From Streptoalloteichus hindustanus (lineage in GTDB: Bacteria > Actinomycetota > Actinomycetes > Mycobacteriales > Pseudonocardiaceae), in assembly GCF_900129375.1 (NCBI RefSeq), contig NZ_FQVN01000002.1, forward strand, positions 124,001-188,000: a DNA stretch of 64,000 nt, given 5' to 3'. Under the pieces are notes generated by a model. It searched no databases. It saw only the letters and a program-made list of their open reading frames with translations, and was not told the DNA's origin. Below are positions 1-8,420 of the stretch, one piece after another. The translations under genes and the position numbers were made by a program. The stretch's first letter is position 1, and every line of letters starts with the position of its first letter.

Positions 1-111
1 GCCGTCCGCCGCCTCGCCAACCACCGCCATGTCCGGCTGGCTCTCCAGAATCCGCCGCATCCCCCGACGGACCATCTCCTGGTCATCCGCGATGAGCACC
101 CGAATGGTCAC
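1..111 (-). CDS. Response regulator, N-terminal fragment (NarL/FixJ-like)
   Basis: This is the start of a gene that runs off the left edge, so only 37 residues are visible. They form beta-1 and alpha-1 of a receiver domain: [20 protein letters not shown], then [17 protein letters not shown]. The paired Asp at residues 9-10 is the acidic metal pocket, and the EAADG ending is typical of NarL/FixJ receivers that carry a LuxR helix-turn-helix further on. The start is a GTG. The phosphorylated Asp, the output domain and any partner kinase lie outside the window, so the regulated process cannot be named. Confidence 0.8.
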   Translation of the reverse strand, partial: MTIRVLIADDQEMVRRGMRRILESQPDMAVVGEAADG

Positions 112-182
112 GACCGGTCATTCTGGCACGCCAACCGCACCGCCCGACCCCGTCACCACCTGTGGATCTCCGTGCGGCAACG

Positions 183-806
183 TTACTTCTCGCAGGCGAC
201 CCCGTCGTTGTCTCTGTCCAAACCGGACCGATATCCGGGCTGCCCCCGGTGGAGCGGAGCCGCACCAGCCGCCCGAACCTGGTCGCAGCTCGCGTAGTAG
301 ACCTGCTTCTGCGCGGGCGGATCGGGCTGCTGCGGCTTCGGCTCAGGAGCCGGCTCCTGCGGCGGCGCCGGCTCGGGGGCGCGAGTGGTGAGGGGCGGTT
401 GGGTGGTTGTCGTCGGCGGTGCCGGCTTCTCGACCCGAAGCGTGATCTTGGCCGACGTGGGCGCTGACGAACCGGCGCCGTCCACCGTCACGACGCGCCA
501 GTTCGACTCCACAACGACAGCACGCCCGTCCACCGACTCCACAACAACATTGCGAAACCCCAGTTCGGCGAGCTGCGCCTTCGCGTCCTTCGGATTCTTG
601 CCCACGAGATCGGTGGGGATGGCAACGCCCGTGGACGTGACGACCGAAGACGTGGTGACAGGTGCAGCGGCCACAGTGGACGATTGCTCCTGCGTGCCGC
701 TCTTCGGGTCGCGCGACAACACGCCGACGAGCAACAGCAGCACGACCACCCCGGTGATCCACGGCCACTTCGGCTTCCTGTCCCGCCACCACGACCGTAA
801 GCCCAC
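183..806 (-). CDS. Membrane-anchored PASTA/Excalibur-domain protein
   Basis: A protein of 207 residues. A short cytoplasmic basic stretch is followed by one membrane helix (about residues 15-31) and a Ser/Thr-rich linker. A PASTA-like domain (about 63-127, with the LVGKNPKDAKAQLAELGF pattern) comes next, then a Pro-rich linker and a C-terminal Excalibur domain (about 170-207) ending in the calcium-loop pattern DRDNDGVACE. PASTA domains bind peptidoglycan fragments and Excalibur domains are calcium-binding extracellular modules, so this is probably an envelope protein with its domains outside the cell. The start is GTG at 806 with only a weak GAAGGG upstream. The partners are unknown. No catalytic domain is visible. 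Confidence 0.75.
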   Translation of the reverse strand: MGLRSWWRDRKPKWPWITGVVVLLLLVGVLSRDPKSGTQEQSSTVAAAPVTTSSVVTSTGVAIPTDLVGKNPKDAKAQLAELGFRNVVVESVDGRAVVVESNWRVVTVDGAGSSAPTSAKITLRVEKPAPPTTTTQPPLTTRAPEPAPPQEPAPEPKPQQPDPPAQKQVYYASCDQVRAAGAAPLHRGQPGYRSGLDRDNDGVACEK

Positions 807-1048
807 GCCCGCACCAACCCTTCGACCGCGAACAACCGCTGATGCCCACTCGTCACATCGTCAACTACCTCACCATCCGTTACCCCGCCATCAACCCGCC
901 GCCGCGACAGCACTGCCGGATGCCTACACGGTGTCTCGGTCAACAAGTCTCGTGCGAGTGCCTGCCCTCGGTGCGGGCACACGGGCACACGCGGGCGCGC
1001 CACACCCCCTCATGGCCGCGGCGGCCGAACGCCGACCGATGCAACAAG

Positions 1049-1087
1049 ATCGGCCCCTGACCAGACTGCGCCTGGTCAGGGGCCGAT
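1049..1087 (-). terminator. Terminator hairpin of the tRNA gene
   Basis: A perfect 16 bp inverted repeat (arms 1049-1064 and 1072-1087, 7 nt loop) lies 18 bp beyond the 3' end of the tRNA. On the minus strand it is followed by CTTGTTG, a short T-rich tract, so it most likely ends the tRNA transcript. Confidence 0.8.
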
Positions 1088-1105
1088 TTGGCTGTTCATT
1101 GGGAG

Positions 1106-1179
1106 TGCCCCTGGTGCGACTCGAACGCACACTGGACGGATTTTGAGTCCGCTGCCTCTGCCGATTGGGCTACAGGGGC
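1106..1179 (-). tRNA. tRNA-Leu (anticodon CAA), compact 74 nt form
   Basis: The minus strand folds as a cloverleaf. It has a 7 bp acceptor stem GCCCCTG/CAGGGGC, a D arm and an anticodon stem GCGGA/TCCGT with loop CTCAAAA (anticodon CAA, reading UUG). A 5 nt variable loop, T arm GTGCG-TTCGAGT-CGCAC and discriminator A73 complete it. The CCA end is not encoded. Leucine tRNAs normally have a long variable arm and more than 80 nt, whereas this one has class I architecture. The A73 base fits leucine identity, but charging with leucine is inferred from the anticodon only. Confidence 0.85.
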
Positions 1180-1243
1180 CGACCCCGTTGACTTTACGCG
1201 ATCAGGGTGCGTGTTGGCGAAGGGGGGTGGTGAGATCGACTTC

Positions 1244-2182
1244 GTGTGGGCTGCGTACATCGAGGAGCCTGGGCCGGCGGAGGCGATCCGGTACGGCGAG
1301 CTGCCGGAGCCGGAGCCGGGAGCGGGTGAGGCCGTGGTGCGGACCGAGGCGGTGGCGGTGAACTGGGTGGACACGTTCGTCCGCTCGGGGAAGTACCGCA
1401 CGGAGCTGCCGCGGCCGTTCGTCATCGGACGGGACGTCGTGGGCGTGGTGGAGCGCGCCGCGGGCGGGCTGCGCGAGGGCGAGCGGGTGTGGGCGTCGAC
1501 GCTGGGTTACGCGGGGCGCCAGGGGCCGACGGCGGAGCGGGTGGCGGTGTCGGCGGATCGTCTCCACCGTCTGCCGGAGGGAGTCGAGCCGGTGGGCGCG
1601 GTGGCGGTGTTGCACGGAGCCACGACGGCGCTGATCGGTCTGGAACGGGTGGGGCTCAGCGCGGGGGAGCGCGTGTTCGTCCACGGCGCGAGCGGCGCGG
1701 TGGGGTCGGCGGTCGTGCAGGTCGCGGTGGAGCGGGGAGCGCACGTCGTCGCGACGGCCAGGTCGGACGAGGCGTTGGCGAGGTTGCGGCGGTGGGGTGC
1801 CGCAGAGGTGGTCGACACCCGTGAGCAGTGGTCGAGCCCGGTGGGCGTGGATGTGCACTGGGATGCCACGGGCGCGATCCCGTTGGCGGAGGCGGTGACG
1901 AGCATGGCGAGTCGCGGGCGGGTGGTGGTGACGGCGCGGCGGGAGGAGGACCCGGTGCCGGCGTTCGACCTCTATCTCCGGGACGTGTCGATCGTGGGTT
2001 TCACGCTCAGTCATGCCAGTCACGAGGAGCAGGCGCGGGCGGCGCGGGAGGTGAACCGGCTTCTGGCCGAGGGGCGGCTGGAGGCGTCGGTGGCGCACGT
2101 GCTCCCGATGGCCGATGCGGCGCGGGCGCATCGGCTTCTGGAGTCGGGTCAAGCGCGCGGCAAGGTGGTTCTCGTGCCGTGA
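1244..2182 (+). CDS. Zinc-independent quinone oxidoreductase (MDR family)
   Basis: A protein of 312 residues of the medium-chain dehydrogenase/reductase superfamily. The N-terminal GroES-like domain (about 1-115) carries the NWVDTFVRSGKY and PFVIGRDVVGVV patterns of quinone oxidoreductases. The Rossmann domain has the NADPH loop GASGAVG at residues 148-154. The zinc-ligand cysteines of alcohol dehydrogenases are absent, which fits an NADPH:quinone or enone reductase. GTG at 1244 is chosen because family homology begins with WAAYIEEPGPAEAIRYGELP; longer in-frame starts would run through the tRNA gene on the other strand. The physiological substrate is unknown. Confidence 0.8.
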   Translation: MWAAYIEEPGPAEAIRYGELPEPEPGAGEAVVRTEAVAVNWVDTFVRSGKYRTELPRPFVIGRDVVGVVERAAGGLREGERVWASTLGYAGRQGPTAERVAVSADRLHRLPEGVEPVGAVAVLHGATTALIGLERVGLSAGERVFVHGASGAVGSAVVQVAVERGAHVVATARSDEALARLRRWGAAEVVDTREQWSSPVGVDVHWDATGAIPLAEAVTSMASRGRVVVTARREEDPVPAFDLYLRDVSIVGFTLSHASHEEQARAAREVNRLLAEGRLEASVAHVLPMADAARAHRLLESGQARGKVVLVP

Positions 2183-2293
2183 GGTGTCGCATCGATCACG
2201 CAGAAGCCGGTGGTCAGGGCGTGTGTCGGGCGGGGTAGGCTGCGGTTTGCGTTTTCAGCCCGATGTTCGTCGTGACCCCGCAGGAGGACCCCG

Positions 2294-2887
2294 GTGACCC
2301 AGTCGGCTGCCGAGGCCCGGCCGCGTCGAGTGCTCGTCGCCGAGGACGAGGCGTTGATCCGCCTCGACCTGGTGGAGATGCTCCGCGAGGAGGGCTACGA
2401 GGTCGCCGGGGAGGCCGGGGACGGCGAGGAGGCCGTCCGGCTGGCCGGCGAGCTGCGGCCGGACCTGGTGATCATGGACGTCAAGATGCCGAAGATGGAC
2501 GGCATCGAGGCGGCGTCCCGGATCGCGGGGGAGCGGATCGCGCCGGTCGTCATCCTCACCGCGTTCAGCCAGCGGGACCTGGTGGAGCGGGCGAGGGACG
2601 CGGGCGCCATGGCCTACCTGGTCAAGCCGTTCGCCAAGCGGGACCTGGTGCCGGCGATCGAGCTGGCGGTCTCCCGGTTCTCCGAGCTGCAGGCGCTGGA
2701 GGGCGAGGTCGCGGACCTCACCGAGCGGCTGGAGACGCGCAAGCTCGTCGAGCGCGCCAAGGGCGTGCTGATGGACAAGCAGGGCCTGGCGGAGCCGGAG
2801 GCGTTCCGGTGGATCCAGCGGACCGCGATGGACCGGCGCACGACGATGCGCGCGGTGGCGCAGGCCGTGCTGGAGAACCTCAACTGA
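2294..2887 (+). CDS. pdtaR: ANTAR-domain response regulator PdtaR
   Basis: A protein of 197 residues with a receiver domain (10-125) and a C-terminal ANTAR RNA-binding domain (about 138-197). Visible receiver residues are the acidic pair E17-D18, phospho-acceptor D62 (in VIMDVKMP), T89 and K111. This is the mycobacterial PdtaR (Rv1626) architecture, in which phosphorylation by PdtaS lets the ANTAR helices bind paired RNA hairpins and stop transcription termination. The position just upstream of polA matches the mycobacterial order. The GTG start has a good GGAGG 8-10 nt upstream, and a TAGGCT box near 2236 suggests a leader of roughly 50 nt. Confidence 0.93.
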   Translation: MTQSAAEARPRRVLVAEDEALIRLDLVEMLREEGYEVAGEAGDGEEAVRLAGELRPDLVIMDVKMPKMDGIEAASRIAGERIAPVVILTAFSQRDLVERARDAGAMAYLVKPFAKRDLVPAIELAVSRFSELQALEGEVADLTERLETRKLVERAKGVLMDKQGLAEPEAFRWIQRTAMDRRTTMRAVAQAVLENLN

Positions 2888-3047
2888 TTTTCCTCGCGCG
2901 CGGCGTGGAATAACTCAGCACGACTACGGCGCGATTTTCCACGTTTTGTGGAACAACGAACTTCGCGTATTGCGGAGTGTTCGCGGCGCGGTGCCGTCAA
3001 CCGACGTGGCTTCCCGTCGGACGACGACACCGCGCAGCGGCTCGGGG

Positions 3048-3473
3048 TCACTCGCCGGGCGGGCGCTCCCTCAGCACGCAGGTCAGGCGCGCGCTGCAGG
3101 TGCGCTTCCCGTCCTCGTCGGTGATGACGATCTCGTAGGTGGCCGTGGTGCGGCCCCGGTGCAACGGGGTGCAGACACCGGTGACGGTCCCCTCCCTGGC
3201 CGCCCGGTGGTGGGTGCAGGACAGTTCGAGGCCGACGGCGATCCGCTCCGGCGCGCCGTGCAGGGCCGCCGCGACCGAGCCGAGCGTCTCGGCCAGCACC
3301 GCGTTCGCGCCCCCGTGCAGCAGGCCGTACGGCTGGCGGTTGCCCTTCACCGGCATGGTGCCGACCACCCGGTCCGGGTCCCACGAGGTGATCTGGATTC
3401 CCATCCGTTCGGTGAGCTGCTCGTCACCGAAGTCGACGGCGGGGGAGTCGGCGGGGTCGTTCACGGTCTCCAC
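3048..3473 (-). CDS. PaaI-type hotdog-fold thioesterase
   Basis: A small acyl-CoA thioesterase of the 4HBT/PaaI family (141 residues from the chosen start). The signature HGGANAVLAETLGS contains the active-site loop with the catalytic Glu/Asp position, and the C-terminal beta strands carry the GVCTPLHRGRTTATYEIVI core of the hotdog sheet. Hydrolysis of aryl- or acyl-CoA is expected, with the substrate unknown. GTG at 3473 is preferred because AGGAG lies 6 nt upstream; a GTG at 3503 would add ten poorly conserved residues. The gene is convergent with pdtaR and divergent from polA. Confidence 0.8.
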   Translation of the reverse strand: METVNDPADSPAVDFGDEQLTERMGIQITSWDPDRVVGTMPVKGNRQPYGLLHGGANAVLAETLGSVAAALHGAPERIAVGLELSCTHHRAAREGTVTGVCTPLHRGRTTATYEIVITDEDGKRTCSARLTCVLRERPPGE

Positions 3474-3754
3474 GGGGCTCTCCTGGTCTGTGCGGGCCTC
3501 CACCCTGTCGCGTTGCCGAGGCAGAGGAGAACAGAGTGTGGCTCACGCCGCGCCGGCCGCTGGGAGACCCCCATGGAGATCGAGCGGGGCGTTTGGGGCG
3601 TGTGAACAAGGAGAGTACGAGGGCGACGCGGGACGGCCACCGGGAACGGTGGGGAAACTCCCTGCTCGCGCCGGGTGGCCACGGGAGGGTGAAAAGCCTC
3701 ATGCCCCCGCCGGCCACCGGCGGTCACCCGACCGGGGGTGTCGGCGGGCCGCCC

Positions 3755-3766
3755 TAGACTCGCGGC
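3755..3766 (+). promoter_or_regulatory. Leaderless promoter -10 box of polA
   Basis: TAGACT at 3755-3760 ends 6 nt before the GTG start of polA. This spacing puts the predicted transcription start on or next to the start codon, and no Shine-Dalgarno sequence is present. A leaderless polA transcript is inferred. Confidence 0.6.
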
Positions 3767-6499
3767 GTGAACAGCACCGAGGTCCGCTCCCCCTCCACAG
3801 CCGAGACCACCACGCCCGCCGGCGAGGGGCGCCGGCTGCTGCTGCTGGACGGTCACTCGCTGGCCTACCGCGCGTTCTACGCGCTGCCCGCGGAGAACTT
3901 CCGCACCACGACCGGGCAGACCACCAACGCGGTCTACGGCTTCACCTCGATGCTGATCAACCTGCTCCGGGACGAGCAGCCCACCCACGTGGCGGTGGCC
4001 TTCGACGTCTCCCGGCAGACCTTCCGCACCGAGGCCTACGCCGACTACAAGGCCAACCGCAGCGCCACCCCGGACGAGTTCCGCGGTCAGGTCGCGATCA
4101 TCCAGGACGTGCTCGGCGCGCTGGGCATCCCCGCGCTGTCGCTGCAGGGCTACGAGGCCGACGACCTCATCGCGACGCTGACCAGCAAGGCCGAGGCCGA
4201 GGGCTTCGCCGTGCTCATCTGCACCGGCGACCGCGACTCCCTGCAGCTCGTCACCGAGAACGTGACCGTGCTTTACCCGCGCAAGGGCGTCTCCGACCTC
4301 AACCGGTTCACGCCGGCGGCGGTGGAGGAGAAGTACCAGCTCACGCCGACGCAGTACCCCGACTTCGCGGCCCTGCGCGGCGACCCCTCGGACAACCTGC
4401 CCGGCATCCCCGGCGTGGGGGAGAAGACCGCGGCCAAGTGGATCCGCGAGTTCGGCTCGCTGGCCGGGCTGGTCGACCGGGTCGACCAGGTGCGCGGCAA
4501 GACCGGCGACGCGCTGCGCGCCAACCTGTCCTCGGTGCTGCTCAACCGGCAGCTCACCGAGCTGGTCCGGGACGTCCCGCTCGGCGTGGAGCCGACGGAG
4601 CTGGCGCTGCGGCCGTGGGACCGAGACGCGGTGCACCGGCTGTTCGACGACCTGGAGTTCCGGGTGCTGCGGGACCGGCTGTTCGCCACCCTCAACAGCG
4701 TCGAGCCGGAGGCCGAGGAGGGCTTCGAGGTGCGCGGCGGGCGGATCGAGCCCGGGGCGCTGGCCGCCTGGCTCGACGCCCACACGGCCTCCGGGCGCAC
4801 CGGAATGGCCTTCCGGGGCAGCTGGGGGCGGGGCAGCGGCGACCTGGACGGCATCGCCCTGGCCGCGGCCGACGGCGAGGGCGGCTACCTCGACGTGGCC
4901 GCGCTGACGCCCGAGGACGACGCCGCGCTCGCGCGGTGGCTGGCCGACGAGGGCCGGCCCAAGGCGGCGCACGACGTCAAGGGCCCCTCGCACGCGCTGC
5001 GCTGCCGCGGCTGGCGGCTGGCCGGTCTGGCCACCGACACCGCGCTGGCCGCCTACCTGGCCCGGCCGGGCCAGCGGTCGTTCGAGCTGGCCGACCTGGT
5101 GCTGCGCTACCTCCAGCGGGAGCTGCGCGCCGAGGAGGAGGCCGCCGACGGGCAGCTCTCCCTGCTCGGCGAGGACGAGGACGCCGAGAACACCGCGCGC
5201 AACGAGATCCTGCGCGCCCGCGCGGTCGCCGACCTGGCCGACGCGCTGGACGCCGAGCTGGTCCGGATCGGCGGCGACCGGCTGCTGGCGGAGCTGGAGC
5301 TGCCGCTGCTGGGCGTGCTGGCCGACCTGGAGGCGGTGGGCATCGCCGTCGACGGTGAGCAGCTCGCCGAGCTGGAGGCGCACTTCGCCGGCAAGGTGAA
5401 GCAGGCGGCGCAGGACGCCTACTCGGTGATCGGCAAGGAGATCAACCTCGGCTCGCCGAAGCAGCTCCAGGTGGTGCTGTTCGACGAGCTGGGCATGCCC
5501 AGGACCAAGCGCACCAAGACCGGCTACACCACCGACGCCGAGGCGCTGCAGAACCTCTACGCCACCACGCAGCACCCGTTCCTCCAGCACCTGCTCGACC
5601 ACCGGGACGCGAGCAAGCTCAAGACCACGGTGGACGGCCTGCTCAAGTCGGTGGCCGACGACGGCCGCATCCACACCACGTTCAACCAGACCATCGCCGC
5701 CACCGGCCGGCTGTCCTCCACCGACCCGAACCTGCAGAACATCCCGATCCGCACGGACGAGGGCCGTCGGATCCGAGAGGCGTTCGTCGTCGGCGCCGGC
5801 TACGCCGAGCTGATGACCGCCGACTACAGCCAGATCGAGATGCGGATCATGGCGCATCTGTCCGAGGACGAGGCGTTGATCGAGGCGTTCCAGTCCGGCG
5901 CCGACTTCCACGCCGCCACCGCGGCCCGCGTGTTCTCGGTCGCCCCGGACGCGGTCACCCCCTCGCAGCGCGCCAAGGTCAAGGCGATGAACTACGGACT
6001 GGCCTACGGCCTGTCCGCCTACGGCCTGTCCAGCCAGCTCCGCATCTCCACCGAGGAGGCGCGGGAGCTGATGGACGAGTACTTCGCGCGGTTCGGCGGG
6101 GTGCGCGACTACCTCAACGCGGTGGTGGAGCGGGCCCGCAGGGAGGGCTACACCGAGACCATCCTCGGGCGTCGGCGCTACCTGCCCGACCTGACCAGCG
6201 ACAACCGGCAGCGGCGCGAGATGGCCGAGCGGATGGCGCTCAACGCCCCGATCCAGGGCAGCGCGGCCGACATCATCAAGGTCGCGATGCTCGGCACGCA
6301 CCGGGCGCTGGTCGAGTCGGGGCTGCGGTCGCGGATGCTGCTCCAGGTGCACGACGAGCTCGTGCTGGAGGTCGCCGAGGGCGAGCGCGCGGCGGTGGAG
6401 GAGCTGGTGCGGGCGCAGATGGGTGGCGCCTACCAGCTCTCGGTGCCGCTGGAGGTCTCGGTGGGCGTCGGCCGCTCGTGGGACGACGCGGCGCACTGA
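3767..6499 (+). CDS. polA: DNA polymerase I
   Basis: A protein of 910 residues with all three family A regions. The 5'-3' nuclease (about 24-320) begins LLLLDGHSLAYRAFYALP. The middle 3'-5' exonuclease-like domain (about 335-500) and the polymerase domain (about 510-910) follow. Polymerase motif A is TADYSQIE (catalytic D686), motif B is KAMNYGLAYG and motif C is VHDE (862-864). In the middle domain the paired acidic residues of an active proofreader are replaced by neutral residues (GMAFRG), so proofreading is probably absent, as in other actinobacterial PolA. It fills gaps in excision repair and Okazaki maturation. The gene stands alone and ends at a strong hairpin. Confidence 0.97.
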   Translation: MNSTEVRSPSTAETTTPAGEGRRLLLLDGHSLAYRAFYALPAENFRTTTGQTTNAVYGFTSMLINLLRDEQPTHVAVAFDVSRQTFRTEAYADYKANRSATPDEFRGQVAIIQDVLGALGIPALSLQGYEADDLIATLTSKAEAEGFAVLICTGDRDSLQLVTENVTVLYPRKGVSDLNRFTPAAVEEKYQLTPTQYPDFAALRGDPSDNLPGIPGVGEKTAAKWIREFGSLAGLVDRVDQVRGKTGDALRANLSSVLLNRQLTELVRDVPLGVEPTELALRPWDRDAVHRLFDDLEFRVLRDRLFATLNSVEPEAEEGFEVRGGRIEPGALAAWLDAHTASGRTGMAFRGSWGRGSGDLDGIALAAADGEGGYLDVAALTPEDDAALARWLADEGRPKAAHDVKGPSHALRCRGWRLAGLATDTALAAYLARPGQRSFELADLVLRYLQRELRAEEEAADGQLSLLGEDEDAENTARNEILRARAVADLADALDAELVRIGGDRLLAELELPLLGVLADLEAVGIAVDGEQLAELEAHFAGKVKQAAQDAYSVIGKEINLGSPKQLQVVLFDELGMPRTKRTKTGYTTDAEALQNLYATTQHPFLQHLLDHRDASKLKTTVDGLLKSVADDGRIHTTFNQTIAATGRLSSTDPNLQNIPIRTDEGRRIREAFVVGAGYAELMTADYSQIEMRIMAHLSEDEALIEAFQSGADFHAATAARVFSVAPDAVTPSQRAKVKAMNYGLAYGLSAYGLSSQLRISTEEARELMDEYFARFGGVRDYLNAVVERARREGYTETILGRRRYLPDLTSDNRQRREMAERMALNAPIQGSAADIIKVAMLGTHRALVESGLRSRMLLQVHDELVLEVAEGERAAVEELVRAQMGGAYQLSVPLEVSVGVGRSWDDAAH

Positions 6500-6574
6500 C
6501 TCCGGTCGTCGCGCCCGGAGAGCCGGGAGCCGTGGGCGGCCAGGCGAACGCCTTCTCTTGGCCTGAACGGGTGT

Positions 6575-6616
6575 ACCCCGGCAGCACCACCGATTGTGTG
6601 GTGGTGCTGCCGGGGT
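6575..6616 (+). terminator. polA terminator hairpin
   Basis: A perfect 17 bp inverted repeat (arms 6575-6591 and 6600-6616, 8 nt loop) lies 76 bp after the polA stop. It lacks a T tract, which is common for terminators in very high-GC actinobacteria. Confidence 0.75.
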
Positions 6617-6685
6617 GGCCTACCGTGGGTGATCTCCTCGCCGGCGGGTTCTCCCGGGAAGGAAAATTCCGCTGTTGTCAAATGG

Positions 6686-6714
6686 CTGTCCACAACCCCT
6701 CTGACTTGTCCACA
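6686..6714 (+). promoter_or_regulatory. DnaA-box pair, locus A
   Basis: CTGTCCACA (6686-6694, one mismatch) and TTGTCCACA (6706-6714, perfect actinobacterial DnaA-box consensus) stand in the same orientation with starts 20 bp apart. The perfect box ends exactly 38 bp before the conserved module at 6753. DnaA binding is inferred from the consensus only. Confidence 0.55.
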
Positions 6715-6752
6715 GGTCGGGGTTGGTCTGTTGTGGGGCCGAGTGGCTGATC

Positions 6753-6800
6753 GATAGGCTGGAGCAGGGCTCGCCCCCCAGGGCGGGTGGGGGCTGTCCC
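6753..6800 (+). repeat. Conserved 48 bp GATAGGCT module, copy A
   Basis: First of four copies in the window (also 17206, 44048 and the minus strand at 63511). It begins GATAGGCTGGAGC, where TAGGCT (6755-6760) fits the actinobacterial -10 consensus, and continues into self-complementary GC-rich sequence that could pair as GCCCCC with GGGGGC. It is identical over 47 bp to copy D. A second small hairpin (GCCCGG/CCGGGC, 6810-6825) follows. No reading frame is conserved between copies. It may be the promoter and start of a small structured RNA; function unknown. It is the main content of the 470 bp gene-free stretch between polA and the kinase gene. Confidence 0.7.
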
Positions 6801-6969
6801 GAGTAGGGCGCCCGGAATGCCGGGCCAGGTCGTTGTTCGGTGCGAGAGCGACGTGCGGCCCCTGTTGATCACTCCGTGCTGTGGTGGCCGCCCGAGGGCA
6901 TGCGGCGTGGGCGGCTGTCGCGCGTGTTGTCGTGCGGGGGAAGTGAACCGCTCGTCTAGCGTGGGATGG

Positions 6970-7587
6970 ATGCTCTCCCCGGCCCCGTCCCCACCCGGCA
7001 ACCCGCTGGGCCCCACCGACCCGCTTCCGCACCGGCCGCGGCGGGTGCTCGTCGCCGGCCCCTCGGGCGCCGGCAAGACCACCCTGGTGGCCGCGATCGC
7101 GCGGCGGCTCGGCCTGCCGGCCTACGAGCTGGACGCGTTGCACCACGGTCCGAACTGGACGCCGAGGCCGGAGTTCGTCGCCGACGTCGAGGAGTTCAGC
7201 GCGCGGCGGCAGTGGGCGGTGGAGTGGCAGTACGGGAAGGTCCGCCGGCTGCTGGCCGAGCGCGCGGACACCATGGTGTGGCTGGACCACCCGAAGTCCC
7301 TCGTGATGAGCCGGGTCATCTGGCGCACGGTGTCGCGACGCGTGCGCGGGGAGCAGTTGTGGAACGGCAACGTCGAGCCGCCGCTGCGCAACATGTTCAC
7401 CGACCCGGAGAACGTCGTGCGGTGGTCGTGGCGGACCTACCGCGAGGTGGGGGACCAGGTGCGCGCGCTGTTGACGCACCCCGACGTGGGCCAACTCGTG
7501 ATCGTCCGGCTGCGGGGGCAGCGGCAGGTCGAGACCTGGCTCGCCGGCCCGCTGAACGCGGTGGCCCAGCGGGGTGATGACGAGTGA
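6970..7587 (+). CDS. P-loop NTPase, topology-modulation/adenylate-kinase-like
   Basis: A protein of 205 residues. Walker A is GPSGAGKT at 30-37, followed by a LPAYELDALHHGPNWTPRPEF segment typical of the small kinase-like proteins annotated as DNA topology modulation protein FlaR or AAA ATPase. Asp in VWLDHP may be the Walker B acid. The true biochemical role of this family is not established; a nucleoside or small-molecule kinase activity is plausible. ATG at 6970 is chosen because TAGCGT (6957-6962) ends exactly 7 nt upstream, giving a leaderless start. The next gene overlaps the stop codon (GTGA), so the two are probably co-transcribed. Confidence 0.72.
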   Translation: MLSPAPSPPGNPLGPTDPLPHRPRRVLVAGPSGAGKTTLVAAIARRLGLPAYELDALHHGPNWTPRPEFVADVEEFSARRQWAVEWQYGKVRRLLAERADTMVWLDHPKSLVMSRVIWRTVSRRVRGEQLWNGNVEPPLRNMFTDPENVVRWSWRTYREVGDQVRALLTHPDVGQLVIVRLRGQRQVETWLAGPLNAVAQRGDDE

Positions 7588-8216
7588 GCCGGCGGCGCGC
7601 GCTCGTGCTGGGCGGGACGGGCATGCTCGCCGGCTGCGTCGCCGGGCTGCTCGCCGACGGCTGGCACGTCGTCACTCCGGCTCGTCGGCACAGGGAGATC
7701 CGCGCCGAGCCCGAGACGTCCACCGAGCCACCCCGTCCCGGCGCCGCGGCCAGGGCGGCGCTGGGGCTGCCCGGCCAGGTCCCGATGGCCCCGACGGCCT
7801 CGACGGGACGACGCCAGGACCCGGCGCGGGCCCGGTGGGTGCACGCCGACTGGGCGGAGCCGGACGCGCTGGCCACGGCGGCCGGCGAGGCGCTCGGTGG
7901 GCCGGCGGACCTGCTGGTGGCTTCGGTGCCCGGGAGCCACCGGACGGCGGTGCTGCACGCCGTCGCACCCTTGCTGGCCGAGGGTGCTCCGGTTGTCGTG
8001 GTGCGGGGAAGCGACGAGCCGTCGACGCGGGAATCCGTCCCGCGAAGCCACCCCACCCATCACGCGGTGCTCGGACTCGGGCACGGTGCCGGTGTGAGCC
8101 GCTGGTTGACCCACGCCGAGATCTCGGACGGCGTGCTGGCGGTCGTGCGTCGGGCGCTGGCCGGAGAACCGCCCGACTCGCACCAGATCGGCGAACCGGG
8201 CCCCTGGCGACGCTGA
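7584..8216 (+). CDS. Rossmann-fold NAD(P)-binding protein (SDR-like)
   Basis: A protein of 210 residues that starts with a dinucleotide-binding loop LVLGGTGMLAG (residues 7-17) and ends the sheet with APVVVVRGSDEPS. The central part (about 40-75) is a low-complexity Pro/Arg-rich insertion not seen in ordinary short-chain dehydrogenases. The catalytic YxxxK of classical SDR enzymes is not visible, so it may bind NAD(P) without acting as a typical dehydrogenase. The GTG start overlaps the upstream kinase stop by 4 nt. The substrate is unknown. Confidence 0.6.
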   Translation: MSRRRALVLGGTGMLAGCVAGLLADGWHVVTPARRHREIRAEPETSTEPPRPGAAARAALGLPGQVPMAPTASTGRRQDPARARWVHADWAEPDALATAAGEALGGPADLLVASVPGSHRTAVLHAVAPLLAEGAPVVVVRGSDEPSTRESVPRSHPTHHAVLGLGHGAGVSRWLTHAEISDGVLAVVRRALAGEPPDSHQIGEPGPWRR

Positions 8217-8225
8217 GCACCGGAA

Positions 8226-8420
8226 GCGCGACAGGCCGGCCGGGCACTCAGCCCGGAGACGCGGACCGGACACACGACGCGAAACGCGGACCGTGCACTC
8301 GACACTCGACCCGGAAACGCGAGCCGGCCCGGCGCCACGGAACTCGTGGCGCCGGGCCGGGTGGGTTTCCGCGACCGGGTGCTCCGCGACCGGGTGGTCT
8401 CCGCGACCGGGGGTCGGCTC
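8226..8420. repeat. Short degenerate repeats between convergent genes
   Basis: The spacer between the SDR-like gene and the tetR gene is built from imperfect short repeats. Units resembling acgcggaccg occur around 8259-8312. Three units containing ccgcgaccggg plus a fourth partial copy occur around 8367-8420. These flank a strong hairpin (8324-8360). Confidence 0.5.
8324..8360. terminator. Bidirectional terminator hairpin
   Basis: A perfect 16 bp inverted repeat (arms 8324-8339 and 8345-8360, 5 nt loop) lies between two convergent genes and can serve both. Confidence 0.75.

Noticed and set aside
3461-6496. Open frame of about 1000 codons on the minus strand opposite polA
   Set aside because: It is the antisense shadow of polA. 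High GC removes stop codons in this frame; the protein is low complexity and has no motif.
6753-6800. Reading the module as 6C RNA
   Set aside because: 6C RNA needs two hairpins with C-rich loops; only one run of six C is present, so the match is not convincing.
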